Source: an uncultured Paracoccaceae bacterium (GTDB lineage Bacteria > Pseudomonadota > Alphaproteobacteria > Rhodobacterales > Rhodobacteraceae). Taken from it: DNA of 64,000 bases. The notes beneath the pieces were generated by a model. It was not told where the DNA came from. It did not search any database and was given only the letters and a program-made list of their open reading frames with translations. Position 1 is the first letter of the stretch. Every line of letters begins with the position of its first letter. Shown one piece after another: positions 37,607 to 46,778 of this stretch. Made by a program: the position numbers and the translations under genes. The DNA is taken from positions 124,001-188,000 of the forward strand of contig CANMAI010000005.1 of assembly GCA_947495795.1 (NCBI GenBank), in the 5' to 3' direction.

Positions 37607-40021
37607 TTACCCGTGCAGACCCAACTGGTTGGCCGTTTTCCAGATGCGCCAGTGATCGTGGGGCATGTGGGATTGGGTAAGGCCGAAAGGACGGAAGGCA
37701 TCGTGGACGGCGTTGGAGAACATCGAGACGCCGCCGACATTGGGGCTTTCGCCAACGCCCTTTGCCCCGATTGGGTGATGTGGGGAGGGCGTTGTGGTGT
37801 GGTCGGTTATGTAGTTGGGCGTCTCCCATGCTGTGGGGATGAAGAAATCCATCAGCGTGCCGGTTTTGACGTTGCCCATCTCGTCATAGGCGATCTCCTG
37901 CCCCATAGCGATGGCGAGTGCCTCTGTTAGCCCGCCATGCACTTGCCCCTCGATGATCATCGGGTTGATGCGGGTGCCGCAGTCGTCGAGCGCGTAGACG
38001 GAGCGGATGTCGGCGACGCCTGTGTCCACGTCGACGTCCATCACGCATATATAGGCACCGAACGGATATGTCATGTTCGGCGGGTCGTAGTAGCTGACCG
38101 CTTCAAGGCCCGGCTCAATGCCGGGGATGGCCTGATTGTAGGCGGCAAAGGCAATTTCCTTCATCGTCTTGAAGCGCTCGGGTGCGCCCTTGACCACAAA
38201 ACGGTCGATGTCGAACTCGACATCGTCGTCATGCACTTCGAGGAGGTAGGCTGCGATCATCTGCGCCTTGGCGCGGATCTTGCGGCCCGCCATGGCAGTG
38301 GCGGCACCCGCGACCGGCGTCGAGCGCGAACCGTAGGTGCCGAGGCCGTAGGGTGCGGTGTCCGTGTCGCCTTCCTCAAGGGTGATGTCGTCGGCGGGAA
38401 TGCCGATCTCCGACGCCAGGATTTGCGCAAAGGTTGTGGCGTGACCCTGGCCTTGGGAGATGGTGCCAAGACGGGCGATGGCGGAACCCGTGGGGTGGAT
38501 GCGGATCTCGCAGCTGTCGAACATGCCTAGCCCCAAGATATCGCAGTTTTTCACCGGGCCTGCGCCGACGATTTCGGTGAAGAAGGCCGTGCCGATGCCC
38601 ATGAGGGAGCGGGACTCTCCCGCCTTGAAGGCAGCGAGTTTTTCGGCCTGTTCCTTGCGGAGGTTGTCGTAGCCGACGGCCTTCAGCGCCTTATCCATCG
38701 CGGTGTGGTAATCGCCTGAATCGTATTCCCATCCCAATGCGGACTGGTAGGGGAACTGGTCTTTGCGGACGAAGTTTTTCATGCGCAGCTCTACCGGGTC
38801 CATATCGAGCTTGATGGCGAGGATGTCCATCATACGCTCGATGAAGTAGCTGGCTTCCGTGACACGGAAAGAGCAGCGGTAGGCGACGCCGCCGGGGGCT
38901 TTGTTGGTGTAGACGCCATCCACGGCGAGGTAGGCCACGGGGATGTCGTAGCTGCCGGTGCAGATATTCATGAAACCGGCGGGAAACTTTGTTGGGTCGG
39001 CGCAGGCGTCGAACCCGCCGTGATCGGCTGTTGTGTGGCACCAGAGGCCGGTGATCTTGCCGTCTGTGGTGGCGGAGATTTTGCCGTGCATGTGGTAGTC
39101 GCGGGCAAATGCGGTTGTCATCAGATTGTCCATCCGGTCCTCGACCCATTTCACCGGTTTGCCGGTGACGATGGAGGCGACGATGGAACAGACATAGCCG
39201 GGATAGACGCCCACCTTGTTACCGAAACCACCGCCGATATCGGGGGAGATCACTCGGATGTTGTGTTCCGCGATGCCCGAAATCAGCGAGGCCACGGTGC
39301 GGACGGCATGTGGTGCCTGGAAGGTGCCATAGAGGGTGAGTTTACCGTTGACTTTATCCATGCTCGCCACAGAGCCACAAGTTTCCAGCGGGCAGGGATG
39401 GGTGCGGTGGTAGTAGATCATCTCCTCCGCGACGACATCGGCTCCGCTGAGGACGCTTTCTGTGGCTTCCTTGTCGCCCTGTTCCCACGTGAAGATGTGG
39501 TTGTTGTGTTTGCGAGGCCCGTGCGCGCCATCCATCTTCCCGGCGATATCCTCGCGGAGGGTTGGAGCGTCCGCGTCCATAGCTTTGAACGGGTTGGTGA
39601 CGACGGGGAGTTCTTCGTACTCGACTTCCACAAGTTCAACGGCGTCGGCGGCTATGTAGCGGTTTTCTGCGACGACGAAGGCAACTTCCTGACCCTGGTA
39701 AAGGACTTTGCCATCGGCCAGCACCATCTGTTTGTCGCCTGCTAGGGTGGGCATCCAGTGGAGGCCGAGTGGGGCGAGATCTTCAGCCGTGAGGACGGCG
39801 ATGACACCGGGGAGGGCCATCGCTGTGTCTTTCCTGACGGAGGTTACGCGGGCATGGGCGTAAGGGGAGCGGACGAAATCGCCGAAGAGCATTCCGGGGA
39901 GCTTGATATCGTCTACGTAGTTTCCTTTGCCCTGTGTGAAGCGGGCGTCTTCCACGCGTTTGCGGCTAGTCCCCATGCCCTTGAGAGCGGACTTACGGTC
40001 TTCCGGCGTCATATCGTTCAT
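37607..40021 (-). CDS. coxL: CoxL, form I aerobic CO dehydrogenase large (Mo-Cu) subunit
   Basis: The start at 40021 ([17 protein letters not shown]) overlaps the coxS stop by ATGA. The 804-residue molybdopterin subunit carries the form I active-site loop AYRCSFR at about residues 380-386, with Cys383 expected to bind the Cu of the Mo-S-Cu centre, and the catalytic Glu region [13 protein letters not shown] near the C-terminus. Form II (other xanthine-oxidase-like) proteins have AYRGAGR instead. It oxidises CO to CO2 with electrons going to quinone. This supports true aerobic CO oxidation. Confidence 0.97.
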   Translation of the reverse strand: MNDMTPEDRKSALKGMGTSRKRVEDARFTQGKGNYVDDIKLPGMLFGDFVRSPYAHARVTSVRKDTAMALPGVIAVLTAEDLAPLGLHWMPTLAGDKQMVLADGKVLYQGQEVAFVVAENRYIAADAVELVEVEYEELPVVTNPFKAMDADAPTLREDIAGKMDGAHGPRKHNNHIFTWEQGDKEATESVLSGADVVAEEMIYYHRTHPCPLETCGSVASMDKVNGKLTLYGTFQAPHAVRTVASLISGIAEHNIRVISPDIGGGFGNKVGVYPGYVCSIVASIVTGKPVKWVEDRMDNLMTTAFARDYHMHGKISATTDGKITGLWCHTTADHGGFDACADPTKFPAGFMNICTGSYDIPVAYLAVDGVYTNKAPGGVAYRCSFRVTEASYFIERMMDILAIKLDMDPVELRMKNFVRKDQFPYQSALGWEYDSGDYHTAMDKALKAVGYDNLRKEQAEKLAAFKAGESRSLMGIGTAFFTEIVGAGPVKNCDILGLGMFDSCEIRIHPTGSAIARLGTISQGQGHATTFAQILASEIGIPADDITLEEGDTDTAPYGLGTYGSRSTPVAGAATAMAGRKIRAKAQMIAAYLLEVHDDDVEFDIDRFVVKGAPERFKTMKEIAFAAYNQAIPGIEPGLEAVSYYDPPNMTYPFGAYICVMDVDVDTGVADIRSVYALDDCGTRINPMIIEGQVHGGLTEALAIAMGQEIAYDEMGNVKTGTLMDFFIPTAWETPNYITDHTTTPSPHHPIGAKGVGESPNVGGVSMFSNAVHDAFRPFGLTQSHMPHDHWRIWKTANQLGLHG

Positions 40022-40512
40022 TCTGCAGCCTCCTTGGCGGCGTTCATCTCGGATGCTGCGGCCTGAATGGATTTGACAATGTTCTGATAGCCCGTACAGC
40101 GGCAAAGATTACCCGCCATGCCGAAGCGAATTTCTTCTTCTGTCGGCGTCGGGTTTTCCTGGAGGAGGCGGTGGGCCCGTGTAATCATGCCGGGGGTGCA
40201 GTAGCCGCACTGGAGGCCGTGATGTTCCTTAAAGGCTGTTTGAAGCGGGTGGAGGTTGTCGGGATCTCCGAGACCTTCGATGGTGGTGACCTCAGCGCCC
40301 TGCGCTTGGGCGGCAAAGACGTTGCAGGATTTTACGGACTTACCATTGAAATCGACTGTGCAGGCTCCGCAGTGGCTGGTCTCACACCCGATGTGCGGCC
40401 CAGTAATGCCGAGGCGTTCGCGGAGGACGTGGATAAGGAGCTCGCGGGGTTCGGCGAGTGTTTCGACCTTCTGGCCGTTCACTGTCATCTCTAGGTGCAT
40501 TTTCTTGGACAT
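40018..40512 (-). CDS. coxS: CoxS, iron-sulfur subunit of CO dehydrogenase
   Basis: A 164-residue protein with two [2Fe-2S] domains: the plant-type ferredoxin cysteines in [14 protein letters not shown] and VKSC, and the helical cluster in [10 protein letters not shown] and [10 protein letters not shown]. It carries electrons between the Mo site and FAD. It lies 11 bases after coxM and overlaps coxL by 4 bases, giving the usual M-S-L order. Confidence 0.97.
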   Translation of the reverse strand: MSKKMHLEMTVNGQKVETLAEPRELLIHVLRERLGITGPHIGCETSHCGACTVDFNGKSVKSCNVFAAQAQGAEVTTIEGLGDPDNLHPLQTAFKEHHGLQCGYCTPGMITRAHRLLQENPTPTEEEIRFGMAGNLCRCTGYQNIVKSIQAAASEMNAAKEAAE

Positions 40513-40523
40513 GTACTCTTCCC

Positions 40524-41378
40524 TTAGGCGCGGCTGATGGCGCGCTCGATAGCGCGGCGGAGGATCACGCCGGCGACGTGCTTTTTGAACTCGATTGGGC
40601 CACGATTGTCTTCTGCGGGATCAATTGCATCGATTGCGGCGGCAACTGCGGCGTCAATTGCTGCTTGGTCGAGGCCGGAGCCAACCAGCTCTGAGCTCGC
40701 AGCGTCTGCGTAAATCGGTGTATCAGCGAGGTTGGTCATCGCGATGGAAGCAAAGGAGCAAACATCTCCCTCTTTCGCAATCAGAACTGCGGACGCTGCC
40801 GTTGCATAGTCCCCGATCTTGCGTTTCTGTTTTTCATATGCGTACCCGGCACCGTTGGCCTGAAAGTAGATTTTTGTCAGGATTTCCTCTTCCTCTCGCG
40901 CCGTGAAATAGGCAGCTTCATAAAAGTCTCTCGCCTTTACATCTCGTGTGCCATCCGGGCCAGATAAGGTGTAGGTTGCATCAAGACACTGCATGAGCCC
41001 CGGCATGTCGTTTCCGGGATCGCCATTGGCCACATTGCCGCCTATCGTTCCCATATAACGTACCTGAGGATCCGCGATCTGGAGTGCCGCTTCGGTGATA
41101 ATCGGGGCAACCTCTGTAAGGACCTCGCTGGCAATAAGCTCGTGCTGAGTTGTCATGGCACCTATTTCAACACTCTGGCCATTTACACTTATGCCCCTGA
41201 GTTCGCCGATGTCCTGAAGATCAACCAGATGGTCCAGATCGGTCATACGCAGCTTCATCATGGGTATCAGGCTGTGCCCTCCCGCTATGACGCGCGCAGT
41301 ATCTCCGTATCTTGCTACAAGTCCTGTAGCTTCGGCCACGGATTTTGGCCGGTGGTAGTCAAAAGAGCCGGGTATCAA
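40524..41378 (-). CDS. coxM: CoxM, FAD subunit of CO dehydrogenase
   Basis: The start is taken as a TTG at 41378, because GGGAGGA sits 6 bases before it and the product then begins [17 protein letters not shown], matching the usual CoxM N-terminus. An ATG at 41447 gives a 23-residue extension with no ribosome site. The 284-residue FAD-binding subunit has [14 protein letters not shown] and [16 protein letters not shown]. First structural gene of the operon; phased direct repeats lie 120-155 bases upstream. Confidence 0.93.
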   Translation of the reverse strand: MIPGSFDYHRPKSVAEATGLVARYGDTARVIAGGHSLIPMMKLRMTDLDHLVDLQDIGELRGISVNGQSVEIGAMTTQHELIASEVLTEVAPIITEAALQIADPQVRYMGTIGGNVANGDPGNDMPGLMQCLDATYTLSGPDGTRDVKARDFYEAAYFTAREEEEILTKIYFQANGAGYAYEKQKRKIGDYATAASAVLIAKEGDVCSFASIAMTNLADTPIYADAASSELVGSGLDQAAIDAAVAAAIDAIDPAEDNRGPIEFKKHVAGVILRRAIERAISRA

Positions 41379-41498
41379 GCGCTGTCCTCCCATGAACATT
41401 CTGTTTGTTTTGACGTTCTCTTTTGAAACGTTCGGAGAGTTTAACATGAAGCATTGGCCGTAGATGGCAAATGTATTGCGGTTGTATCACAGCGATGA

Positions 41499-41533
41499 TT
41501 TCACCAAATGCGAACTGGCTTCACGAAATGCGA
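41499..41533. promoter_or_regulatory. Phased direct repeats upstream of coxM (candidate CoxC/LytTR sites)
   Basis: TTCACCAAATGCGA (41500-41513) and TTCACGAAATGCGA (41520-41533) are direct repeats, 13 of 14 bases identical, spaced exactly 20 bp, two helical turns. They lie between coxC and coxM, 120-155 bases before coxM. LytTR regulators bind pairs of direct repeats about two turns apart, and the gene upstream encodes a LytTR protein. Confidence 0.65.
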
Positions 41534-41548
41534 TGCAGATTGAACGCA

Positions 41549-42655
41549 CTACATGCCCAAGGCTTCCTGCAGTTCGGCAACCCTAGAACGGCTGACAGGC
41601 ACCACCTTGATTGCAGGTGTATCCTTGAAGAAGATCACTCCGTTGTCCTTACGTCGCTCGAACCCATCGATATGATCCAGGTTCACAAGATAGCTGCGAT
41701 GCGCGCGGCGAAAGTTGTAGGCCTTTAGCCGTTCCTCCACGGTAGAGATAGACCAGGAGCAAAAGAGTTTGGCTTCCCCGCTGTACAGAACTGTGTAATG
41801 GCCCTCTGCCCTGACGGCCGCAACATCCGCCGGATCTGCAAAGTAGGTTCTGTTCTCTCGTTCATAGGGAAGTACAACATGCTGTCGTGCTGGCGGTATC
41901 TGCACTTCCGACGACGGCCTTTCATTGTCCGAATTCACCGCTTCGGTTCTTGCTCGAAAGAACGTGGCTGTAGAAAGAAGAAACATCGCACAAATCAGGA
42001 AGGTGCTGACAAGCACGATTAAAGCGAGTTGGCTGTTCGCGATTGAGGCGGCGAATGTGACCGGGGCGGGTAGCATACTGAATGTTGTCCCGTTGAGTGC
42101 AGTAAAATGCACGATCACCACCGAAATGCCGAAAAGGAATGTACCCTGGAGGATAGACTTGCGGCTGCGGTGACTGTAGGCGGCCCGTATTGCCAGAATA
42201 CCGAGCAATGTGGCAACCAGAAGCGTTGCGAGCTGGCCTGGCAGTGTAGAATGGACCAAGCAGCCGCGCATCGCCGACATGCCCACATAATGCATCGCAA
42301 CAATTCCGCCGCCGAGAATAGCGCCCGAAATAGCGATTGTGGTATTCGTGCGCCGTGCAAAATGCATGACAAGCAGGGCTGAGCCGGAAAGCAGGATTGC
42401 AATCAGCAGAGAGGCGAGGGTGAGGAGTGAATCGTAGACGATCGGAACTGGCCATTCCATTGCAAGCATCGCCACAAAGTGCATAGACCAGATACCACCA
42501 CCGATGGCAAAAGACGCCATCGCAATCGAGGCCTTACGCTGCCAATCGGGCAGTCTGTTGATCCCTCTCGTGAGTGAGAGGCCTGTAAAGGACGCCAAGA
42601 GCGAAACGCCCATGGAAGCAAGGATCAGGGCTAGATCGTAGAAAGGGGTCAACAT
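41549..42655 (-). CDS. coxC: CoxC-like MHYT-LytTR membrane-bound regulator
   Basis: A 368-residue protein with seven or so membrane helices in the N-terminal 230 residues carrying MHYT-type motifs (WSMHFVAMLAM, VAMHYVGMSAM, VIVHFTALNG). Then comes a C-terminal LytTR DNA-binding domain from about residue 260 (VAAVRAEGHYTVLYSGE, FRRAHRSYLVNLDHI). The MHYT domain is proposed to sense a gas such as CO or O2 through bound metal. This fusion matches CoxC/CoxH of Oligotropha. It likely controls the cox operon that follows. Confidence 0.9.
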   Translation of the reverse strand: MLTPFYDLALILASMGVSLLASFTGLSLTRGINRLPDWQRKASIAMASFAIGGGIWSMHFVAMLAMEWPVPIVYDSLLTLASLLIAILLSGSALLVMHFARRTNTTIAISGAILGGGIVAMHYVGMSAMRGCLVHSTLPGQLATLLVATLLGILAIRAAYSHRSRKSILQGTFLFGISVVIVHFTALNGTTFSMLPAPVTFAASIANSQLALIVLVSTFLICAMFLLSTATFFRARTEAVNSDNERPSSEVQIPPARQHVVLPYERENRTYFADPADVAAVRAEGHYTVLYSGEAKLFCSWSISTVEERLKAYNFRRAHRSYLVNLDHIDGFERRKDNGVIFFKDTPAIKVVPVSRSRVAELQEALGM

Positions 42656-42862
42656 CGTACTCCCAACTTTTCACGCATGTACTGCATATTCCAACAAGAT
42701 AATGAGAGCGGGATTTCGCGAAAGAGTTGTTTTCTTTTCAAAACCTATTCCGAAATTCGAAATCCTTCGCTAGAAAAGGGTATTGACTGTCATAAATGAA
42801 CCAATTCGCATGAAAAAGCTGTGCTAGTTGGAATTCATAGTTCGGGTATTTGAGAGGGGCTT

Positions 42863-43699
42863 ATGGGATTTCGTGTTGCCGTGGTTACGGACATTCATCA
42901 CGGCATCCGACCGGCAGGGGAGCGCGGCGGCAACGCCTTGAGCGCCCTGAAGCATTTTGTTGACTGGGTGGGCAAAGAGAAACCGGATCTTGTTCTGGAA
43001 CTTGGTGATCGTATTGCCGATGTCGATTCTGAAACGGACAAAAGGTTACAGCGCGAAGTCGCTGAAATGCTTTCCAGGCTGGATGCGCCGGTGCAGAGCA
43101 TAAATGGCAACCACGATCGGGATAATCTCAGCATTCGGGAGAACGAACAGATCCTCGGCTATGCGATGGGTCATGAGGTGTTGGATGCAGGAGACTGGCG
43201 CATTATTCTCTGGCGCGCCGATACTCAGATGGCGCGCGGCTGGGGCCTTTCTTTGCCGAAAGAAGATCTGGAGTGGCTCAAGTCCGCGCTCCTATCCTCT
43301 GATAAGCCTACTCTTTTGGCGAGCCATGTTCCGCCTTTCGCACAGGATATGACGACCAATCACTATTTTGAGGCCAATGCCGAAATCGCGAATTATCGGG
43401 GGTGCGAGGAGATTAGCTCTGCGTTGATATCGAGCACATGCCCCCTGGTAACCGTTTCTGGCCACGTGCACTGGACAACGGCGCACCAGAGAGGTGGTGT
43501 GTGGCATCTTACGCAGCAGGCTCTCACCGAGATCTATCCGACAGGCGCGCCCGCGATGGCGTGGGGTATGCTTGATCTCGGAGCGGATGTATCCTGGGAT
43601 GTCCACGGTGTTGATCCAATGTCCCTTCGGTTCACGCCGAGTGCCAAACGCTGGGCGAGGCCATTGCCCCGATTTTCTGATATGCCTGCGACTGCTTAA
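42863..43699 (+). CDS. Calcineurin-like metallophosphoesterase
   Basis: A 278-residue metallophosphoesterase. Metal motifs are VVTDIHHG (D-x-H), LELGDRIAD (GD), INGNHDRDN (GNHD), ASHVP and VSGHVHWTTAHQ (GHxH). No signal peptide is seen, so it should be cytoplasmic. It is divergent from coxC across 207 bases. Substrate unknown; close relatives include phosphodiesterases of cyclic nucleotides or nucleotides. Confidence 0.85.
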   Translation: MGFRVAVVTDIHHGIRPAGERGGNALSALKHFVDWVGKEKPDLVLELGDRIADVDSETDKRLQREVAEMLSRLDAPVQSINGNHDRDNLSIRENEQILGYAMGHEVLDAGDWRIILWRADTQMARGWGLSLPKEDLEWLKSALLSSDKPTLLASHVPPFAQDMTTNHYFEANAEIANYRGCEEISSALISSTCPLVTVSGHVHWTTAHQRGGVWHLTQQALTEIYPTGAPAMAWGMLDLGADVSWDVHGVDPMSLRFTPSAKRWARPLPRFSDMPATA

Positions 43700-43775
43700 G
43701 TCGCTTCAGCAGCGCATTGAACCTCTGGCGTTTCCATGAAACCCTCCTTGAGATTGTACCGAGGAGAGTTTTGGC

Positions 43776-45497
43776 ATGGCACGGAAGCTGCGGAGTGCAC
43801 GGTGGTTTGACACGGATGATCTGCGCGGGTTCGGGCACCGCTCGCGGATCATGCAGATGGGCTACGCGCCAGAGGATTGGGCCGGAAAGCCTGTTATTGC
43901 TATCGTCAACACCTGGTCCGATATCAATCCATGCCATGCACATTTCCGGGCACGGGCGGAGGATGTAAGGCGCGGTGTTCTGCAGGCTGGTGGTTTTCCG
44001 ATCGAATTGCCCGCTATGTCGCTTGCCGAGCAGTACGTGAAGCCTTCCACCATGCTCTACAGGAATTTCCTGGCGATGGAGGTGGAAGAGTTGCTGCGCT
44101 CCCATCCCGTGGATGGTGCTGTTTTGATGGGAGGCTGCGATAAGACAACACCTGCCATGATCATGGGGGCGACCAGTGCGGGGCTGCCTGCGATTTATGT
44201 GCCGGCAGGGCCGATGCTGCGGGGAAATGCGCGCGGTGAGATACTGGGTTCCGGATCCGATGCGTGGAAATACTGGGATGAAAGGCGCGCCGGGCGGATA
44301 TCTGAAGCGGATTGGCAGGCCGTAGAAGGCGGAATTGCCCGCTCCTATGGGCATTGCATGACAATGGGAACCGCCTCAACGATGACGGCGATTGCCGAGG
44401 CATTGGGCATGACGTTGTCCGGTGCGTCCTCCATTCCCGCACCTGATGCCAACCATATCAGAATGGCCGCGGCTTCGGGGCGAAGAGCCGTGGAAATGGT
44501 TTGGGAGGAACTTACGCCGAAAGATGTGCTGACAGTGGCCGCCTTTGAGAACGCCATCACTGTTGCCATGGCACTTGGATGCTCCACCAATGCGATCATC
44601 CATGTGGTGGCGATGGCGCGGCGTGCCGGTGTTTCCGTGGGGCTGGAAGACTTTGATCGACTGAGCCGGACAGTGCCTGTGCTCGCCAATGTCAGGCCTT
44701 CGGGCGATACCTATCTGATGGAGGATTTCTACTATGCGGGCGGTCTGCGCGCGTTGATGAAAGAACTGGGCGATGCCCTTGATCTTACAGCGCAAACCGT
44801 TGGTGGAGGCGCTCTGGGTGATGACATAGATGGCGCTGAAAACTGGAACCCGGATGTCATCCGTCCCCGCTCAAAACCTGTCTACGAGGAAGGAGCGTTG
44901 GCTGTGCTCAGCGGCAATCTTGCGCCCGATGGTTGCGTGATCAAGCCCTGCGCTGCGGCCTCCGAGCTTCTTCAGCATACCGGGCTTGCACTGGTTTTTG
45001 ACGATGTGGCAGAGATGAAAGCGCGGATTGATGATCCTGATCTCGATGTGACAGCGAATACAGTTTTGATCCTGCGCAATGCCGGGCCGGAAGGTGGGCC
45101 GGGGATGCCGGAATGGGGAATGCTTCCGATTCCGCAGAAGCTTTTGCAGCAGGGTGTGCGGGATATGGTGCGAATATCGGATGCCCGAATGTCTGGCACG
45201 AGCTATGGTGCATGTATCCTGCATGTTTCGCCGGAAGCGCATGTCGGTGGGCCATTGGCTCTGGTCCGGACGGGAGATGTGATTACCATTGATGTTGCTG
45301 AACGGCGGATCGATATGGCGGTGAACGAGGAGGAATTGGCCTTGCGCCGGGAGGCTTGGATTCGACCAGAACCGCGGTATCAGCGCGGTTACGGGCATAT
45401 GTTTGGCCAGCATATTCTGCAGGCGGATCAGGGATGTGACTTTGATTTTCTGGAGACGGCCTTCGGCGATCCGGTGGAGGAACCGGCAATCTTCTGA
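43776..45497 (+). CDS. IlvD/Edd-family dehydratase, probably sugar-acid (L-arabonate type)
   Basis: A 573-residue dehydratase with the iron-sulfur cysteines in TWSDINPCHAH, LMGGCDKTTPA and RSYGHCMTMG, and the C-terminal SGTSYGACILHVSPEAHVGGPLAL. The N-terminus MARKLRSARWFDTDDLRGFGHRSR and GCDKTTPAM favour the sugar-acid branch (L-arabonate, D-xylonate, fuconate) rather than branched-chain IlvD. It forms a 2-keto-3-deoxy sugar acid. The neighbours give no substrate clue; the D-erythronate dehydrogenase-like gene is 6 kb away. Confidence 0.85.
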   Translation: MARKLRSARWFDTDDLRGFGHRSRIMQMGYAPEDWAGKPVIAIVNTWSDINPCHAHFRARAEDVRRGVLQAGGFPIELPAMSLAEQYVKPSTMLYRNFLAMEVEELLRSHPVDGAVLMGGCDKTTPAMIMGATSAGLPAIYVPAGPMLRGNARGEILGSGSDAWKYWDERRAGRISEADWQAVEGGIARSYGHCMTMGTASTMTAIAEALGMTLSGASSIPAPDANHIRMAAASGRRAVEMVWEELTPKDVLTVAAFENAITVAMALGCSTNAIIHVVAMARRAGVSVGLEDFDRLSRTVPVLANVRPSGDTYLMEDFYYAGGLRALMKELGDALDLTAQTVGGGALGDDIDGAENWNPDVIRPRSKPVYEEGALAVLSGNLAPDGCVIKPCAAASELLQHTGLALVFDDVAEMKARIDDPDLDVTANTVLILRNAGPEGGPGMPEWGMLPIPQKLLQQGVRDMVRISDARMSGTSYGACILHVSPEAHVGGPLALVRTGDVITIDVAERRIDMAVNEEELALRREAWIRPEPRYQRGYGHMFGQHILQADQGCDFDFLETAFGDPVEEPAIF

Positions 45498-45528
45498 GAG
45501 CGTAAGTACCTGAGAATAGACGCTTCTG

Positions 45529-46314
45529 TCAGGGTTTTCGCAGCTCGGCCACTTCTGCCCGCAATATGCGGATCTCTTCCAGAATCTTCTCCGTATCTGC
45601 GCGCAACTCATCCCGCTTCTCATTTGCCTCTGCCTCATGTTCGGATTGCATGGCATCCACGATCACCCCGATGAAGAGGTTCAGAACGGTGAAGGCGGTG
45701 GCGATGATGAACGGTAAAAAGAGAAGCCACGCAAGGGGATAGGCCTCCATTACCGGTCTTACGATGCCCATGGACCAGCTTTCCAGGGTCATGATCTGGA
45801 AGAGGGTGTAGGCGGAGGCGCCGATGGTTCCGAACCATTCGTGGAAGGTATCGCCGAAGAGTTTGGTGGAGATTACCGCGAAGACGTAGAAGATGATGAG
45901 GAGGAGAAAGAGGATGGAGCCCATGCCGGGAAGGGCTTCCAGAAGGCCGGACACAACGCGGCGCATGGCTCCGACGGACGAGACGAGCCGGAGCACGCGG
46001 AGGATGCGGAAGGCGCGGAGAACCGAGAGCGGCCCGGTAGCGGGCAGGAGGGCTATGGCCACGACAATGAAATCGAATATCCGCCATGGATTTCGCCAAA
46101 ACCCTTTGAAATCAACCACTAAGCGCGCGGCGATTTCAATCACGAAGATGGCGAGAATGATGTTGTCCAGTACCAGCAACACAGGGCCGAAGCTTGCCAT
46201 CGCCCGCGCACTTGTCTCCAACCCAAGCGTGATTGCATTGAGGATGATGAGCGCCAGAATGGCCTGCTCAAAACGGGGATGTTCGATCAATCGAGCGAGC
46301 TGTGCGCGGAGCAT
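45529..46314 (-). CDS. Voltage-gated cation channel (NaChBac-type ion transporter)
   Basis: The 261-residue protein has six membrane helices. S4 carries spaced arginines (LRAFRILRVLRLVSSVGAMRR) and the pore-filter TLESWSM matches the Na+-selective LESWSM of NavAb-type channels. A C-terminal coiled coil (EAEANEKRDELRADTEKILEEIRILRAEVAELRKP) would hold the tetramer. The start at 46314 is chosen; a TTG extension to 46377 is possible. It converges with the dehydratase gene 31 bases away. Function in the cell is unknown. Confidence 0.9.
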   Translation of the reverse strand: MLRAQLARLIEHPRFEQAILALIILNAITLGLETSARAMASFGPVLLVLDNIILAIFVIEIAARLVVDFKGFWRNPWRIFDFIVVAIALLPATGPLSVLRAFRILRVLRLVSSVGAMRRVVSGLLEALPGMGSILFLLLIIFYVFAVISTKLFGDTFHEWFGTIGASAYTLFQIMTLESWSMGIVRPVMEAYPLAWLLFLPFIIATAFTVLNLFIGVIVDAMQSEHEAEANEKRDELRADTEKILEEIRILRAEVAELRKP

Positions 46315-46418
46315 TTTGGGGTATCCGATCTGAAGAAAGCCTTGGGGGCATATGATGCAGATGAACGGGATGTTCAATGCTGTTCATGCGCGGAGTGCTG
46401 CTCAAACCAAAGGCTGGA

Positions 46419-46447
46419 TTTGGTATGGTTTTGGTACCGGTTTGGTA
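46419..46447 (+). repeat. Three TTTGGTA units in 11-bp phase
   Basis: TTTGGTA occurs at 46419-46425, 46430-46436 and 46441-46447, each separated by 4 bases, an exact 11-bp period. They lie about 105-135 bases upstream of the channel start on the opposite strand. They share the GGTA core with the palindromes at 46495-46535. Confidence 0.85.
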
Positions 46448-46494
46448 ATGCAAAATTTCCGGATCAGAGCTGTTTGAGAGACGAAAGCGTCTTT

Positions 46495-46535
46495 TTACCT
46501 CGGAGGTAATCGGTTTCATTACCCTGGAGGTAATG
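46495..46535. repeat. Two adjacent GGTAA palindromes
   Basis: TTACCTC-G-GAGGTAA (46495-46509) is a perfect 7+1+7 palindrome. CATTACC-N5-GGTAATG (46517-46535) is a second perfect 7-bp inverted repeat, centre to centre 24 bp. Both use the same GGTAA core, as expected for tandem dimeric repressor sites. GGAGG inside the second is close to an ATG, but at too short spacing to be a normal ribosome site. Confidence 0.8.
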
Positions 46536-46778
46536 GATTTTGGAAGTAGTGGAGTTGTACCGGATCGCGCGGTTTTTGAGCGCAATGAAGGTCGACCTCG
46601 GAAACGTGTTCTCCGTGCTGCGGCCCGCAATTGGAGCAGCCCGAATATGAGGGAAGCTGACGTTTGCGGCGATGCGCTTCAATGCACGCAAGGCAGGACG
46701 ATACCCGATGTTCAGATCTCTTGAGGTGATGCAATTTCCATTCAACGGCTCTCAACGTGAGTTACCCGGTGTTCGTTC

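Larger units (their letters stand above)
46315..46778. other. Intergenic region with a cluster of GGTA(AT) repeats and palindromes, no confident gene
   Basis: This 464-base gap has short frames only, including a 63-codon plus-strand frame at 46533-46724 (VPDRAVFERNEGRPRKRVLRAAARNW) that I cannot place. The striking part is 46419-46535: three TTTGGTA units at exactly 11-bp steps, then a palindrome TTACCTC-G-GAGGTAA and a second one CATTACC-N5-GGTAATG. It could be an operator array of the channel promoter or of a lost gene. Confidence 0.7.

Noticed and set aside
42714-42723. TTTCGCGAAA palindrome between coxC and the phosphoesterase gene
   Set aside because: A 10-bp palindrome alone is expected by chance and no regulator could be tied to it.
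42669-42816. Further ATGCGA-like and TTCACGCATG matches upstream of coxC that could be more CoxC sites
   Set aside because: Only partial matches and no regular spacing. Left out of the coxM repeat claim.
46533-46724. 63-codon frame (GRPRKRVLRAAARNW) that recalls the N-terminus of a TetR regulator
   Set aside because: GGAGG is only 2 bases from the ATG, the frame ends early and the rest matches no family I know. Kept only as part of the intergenic description.
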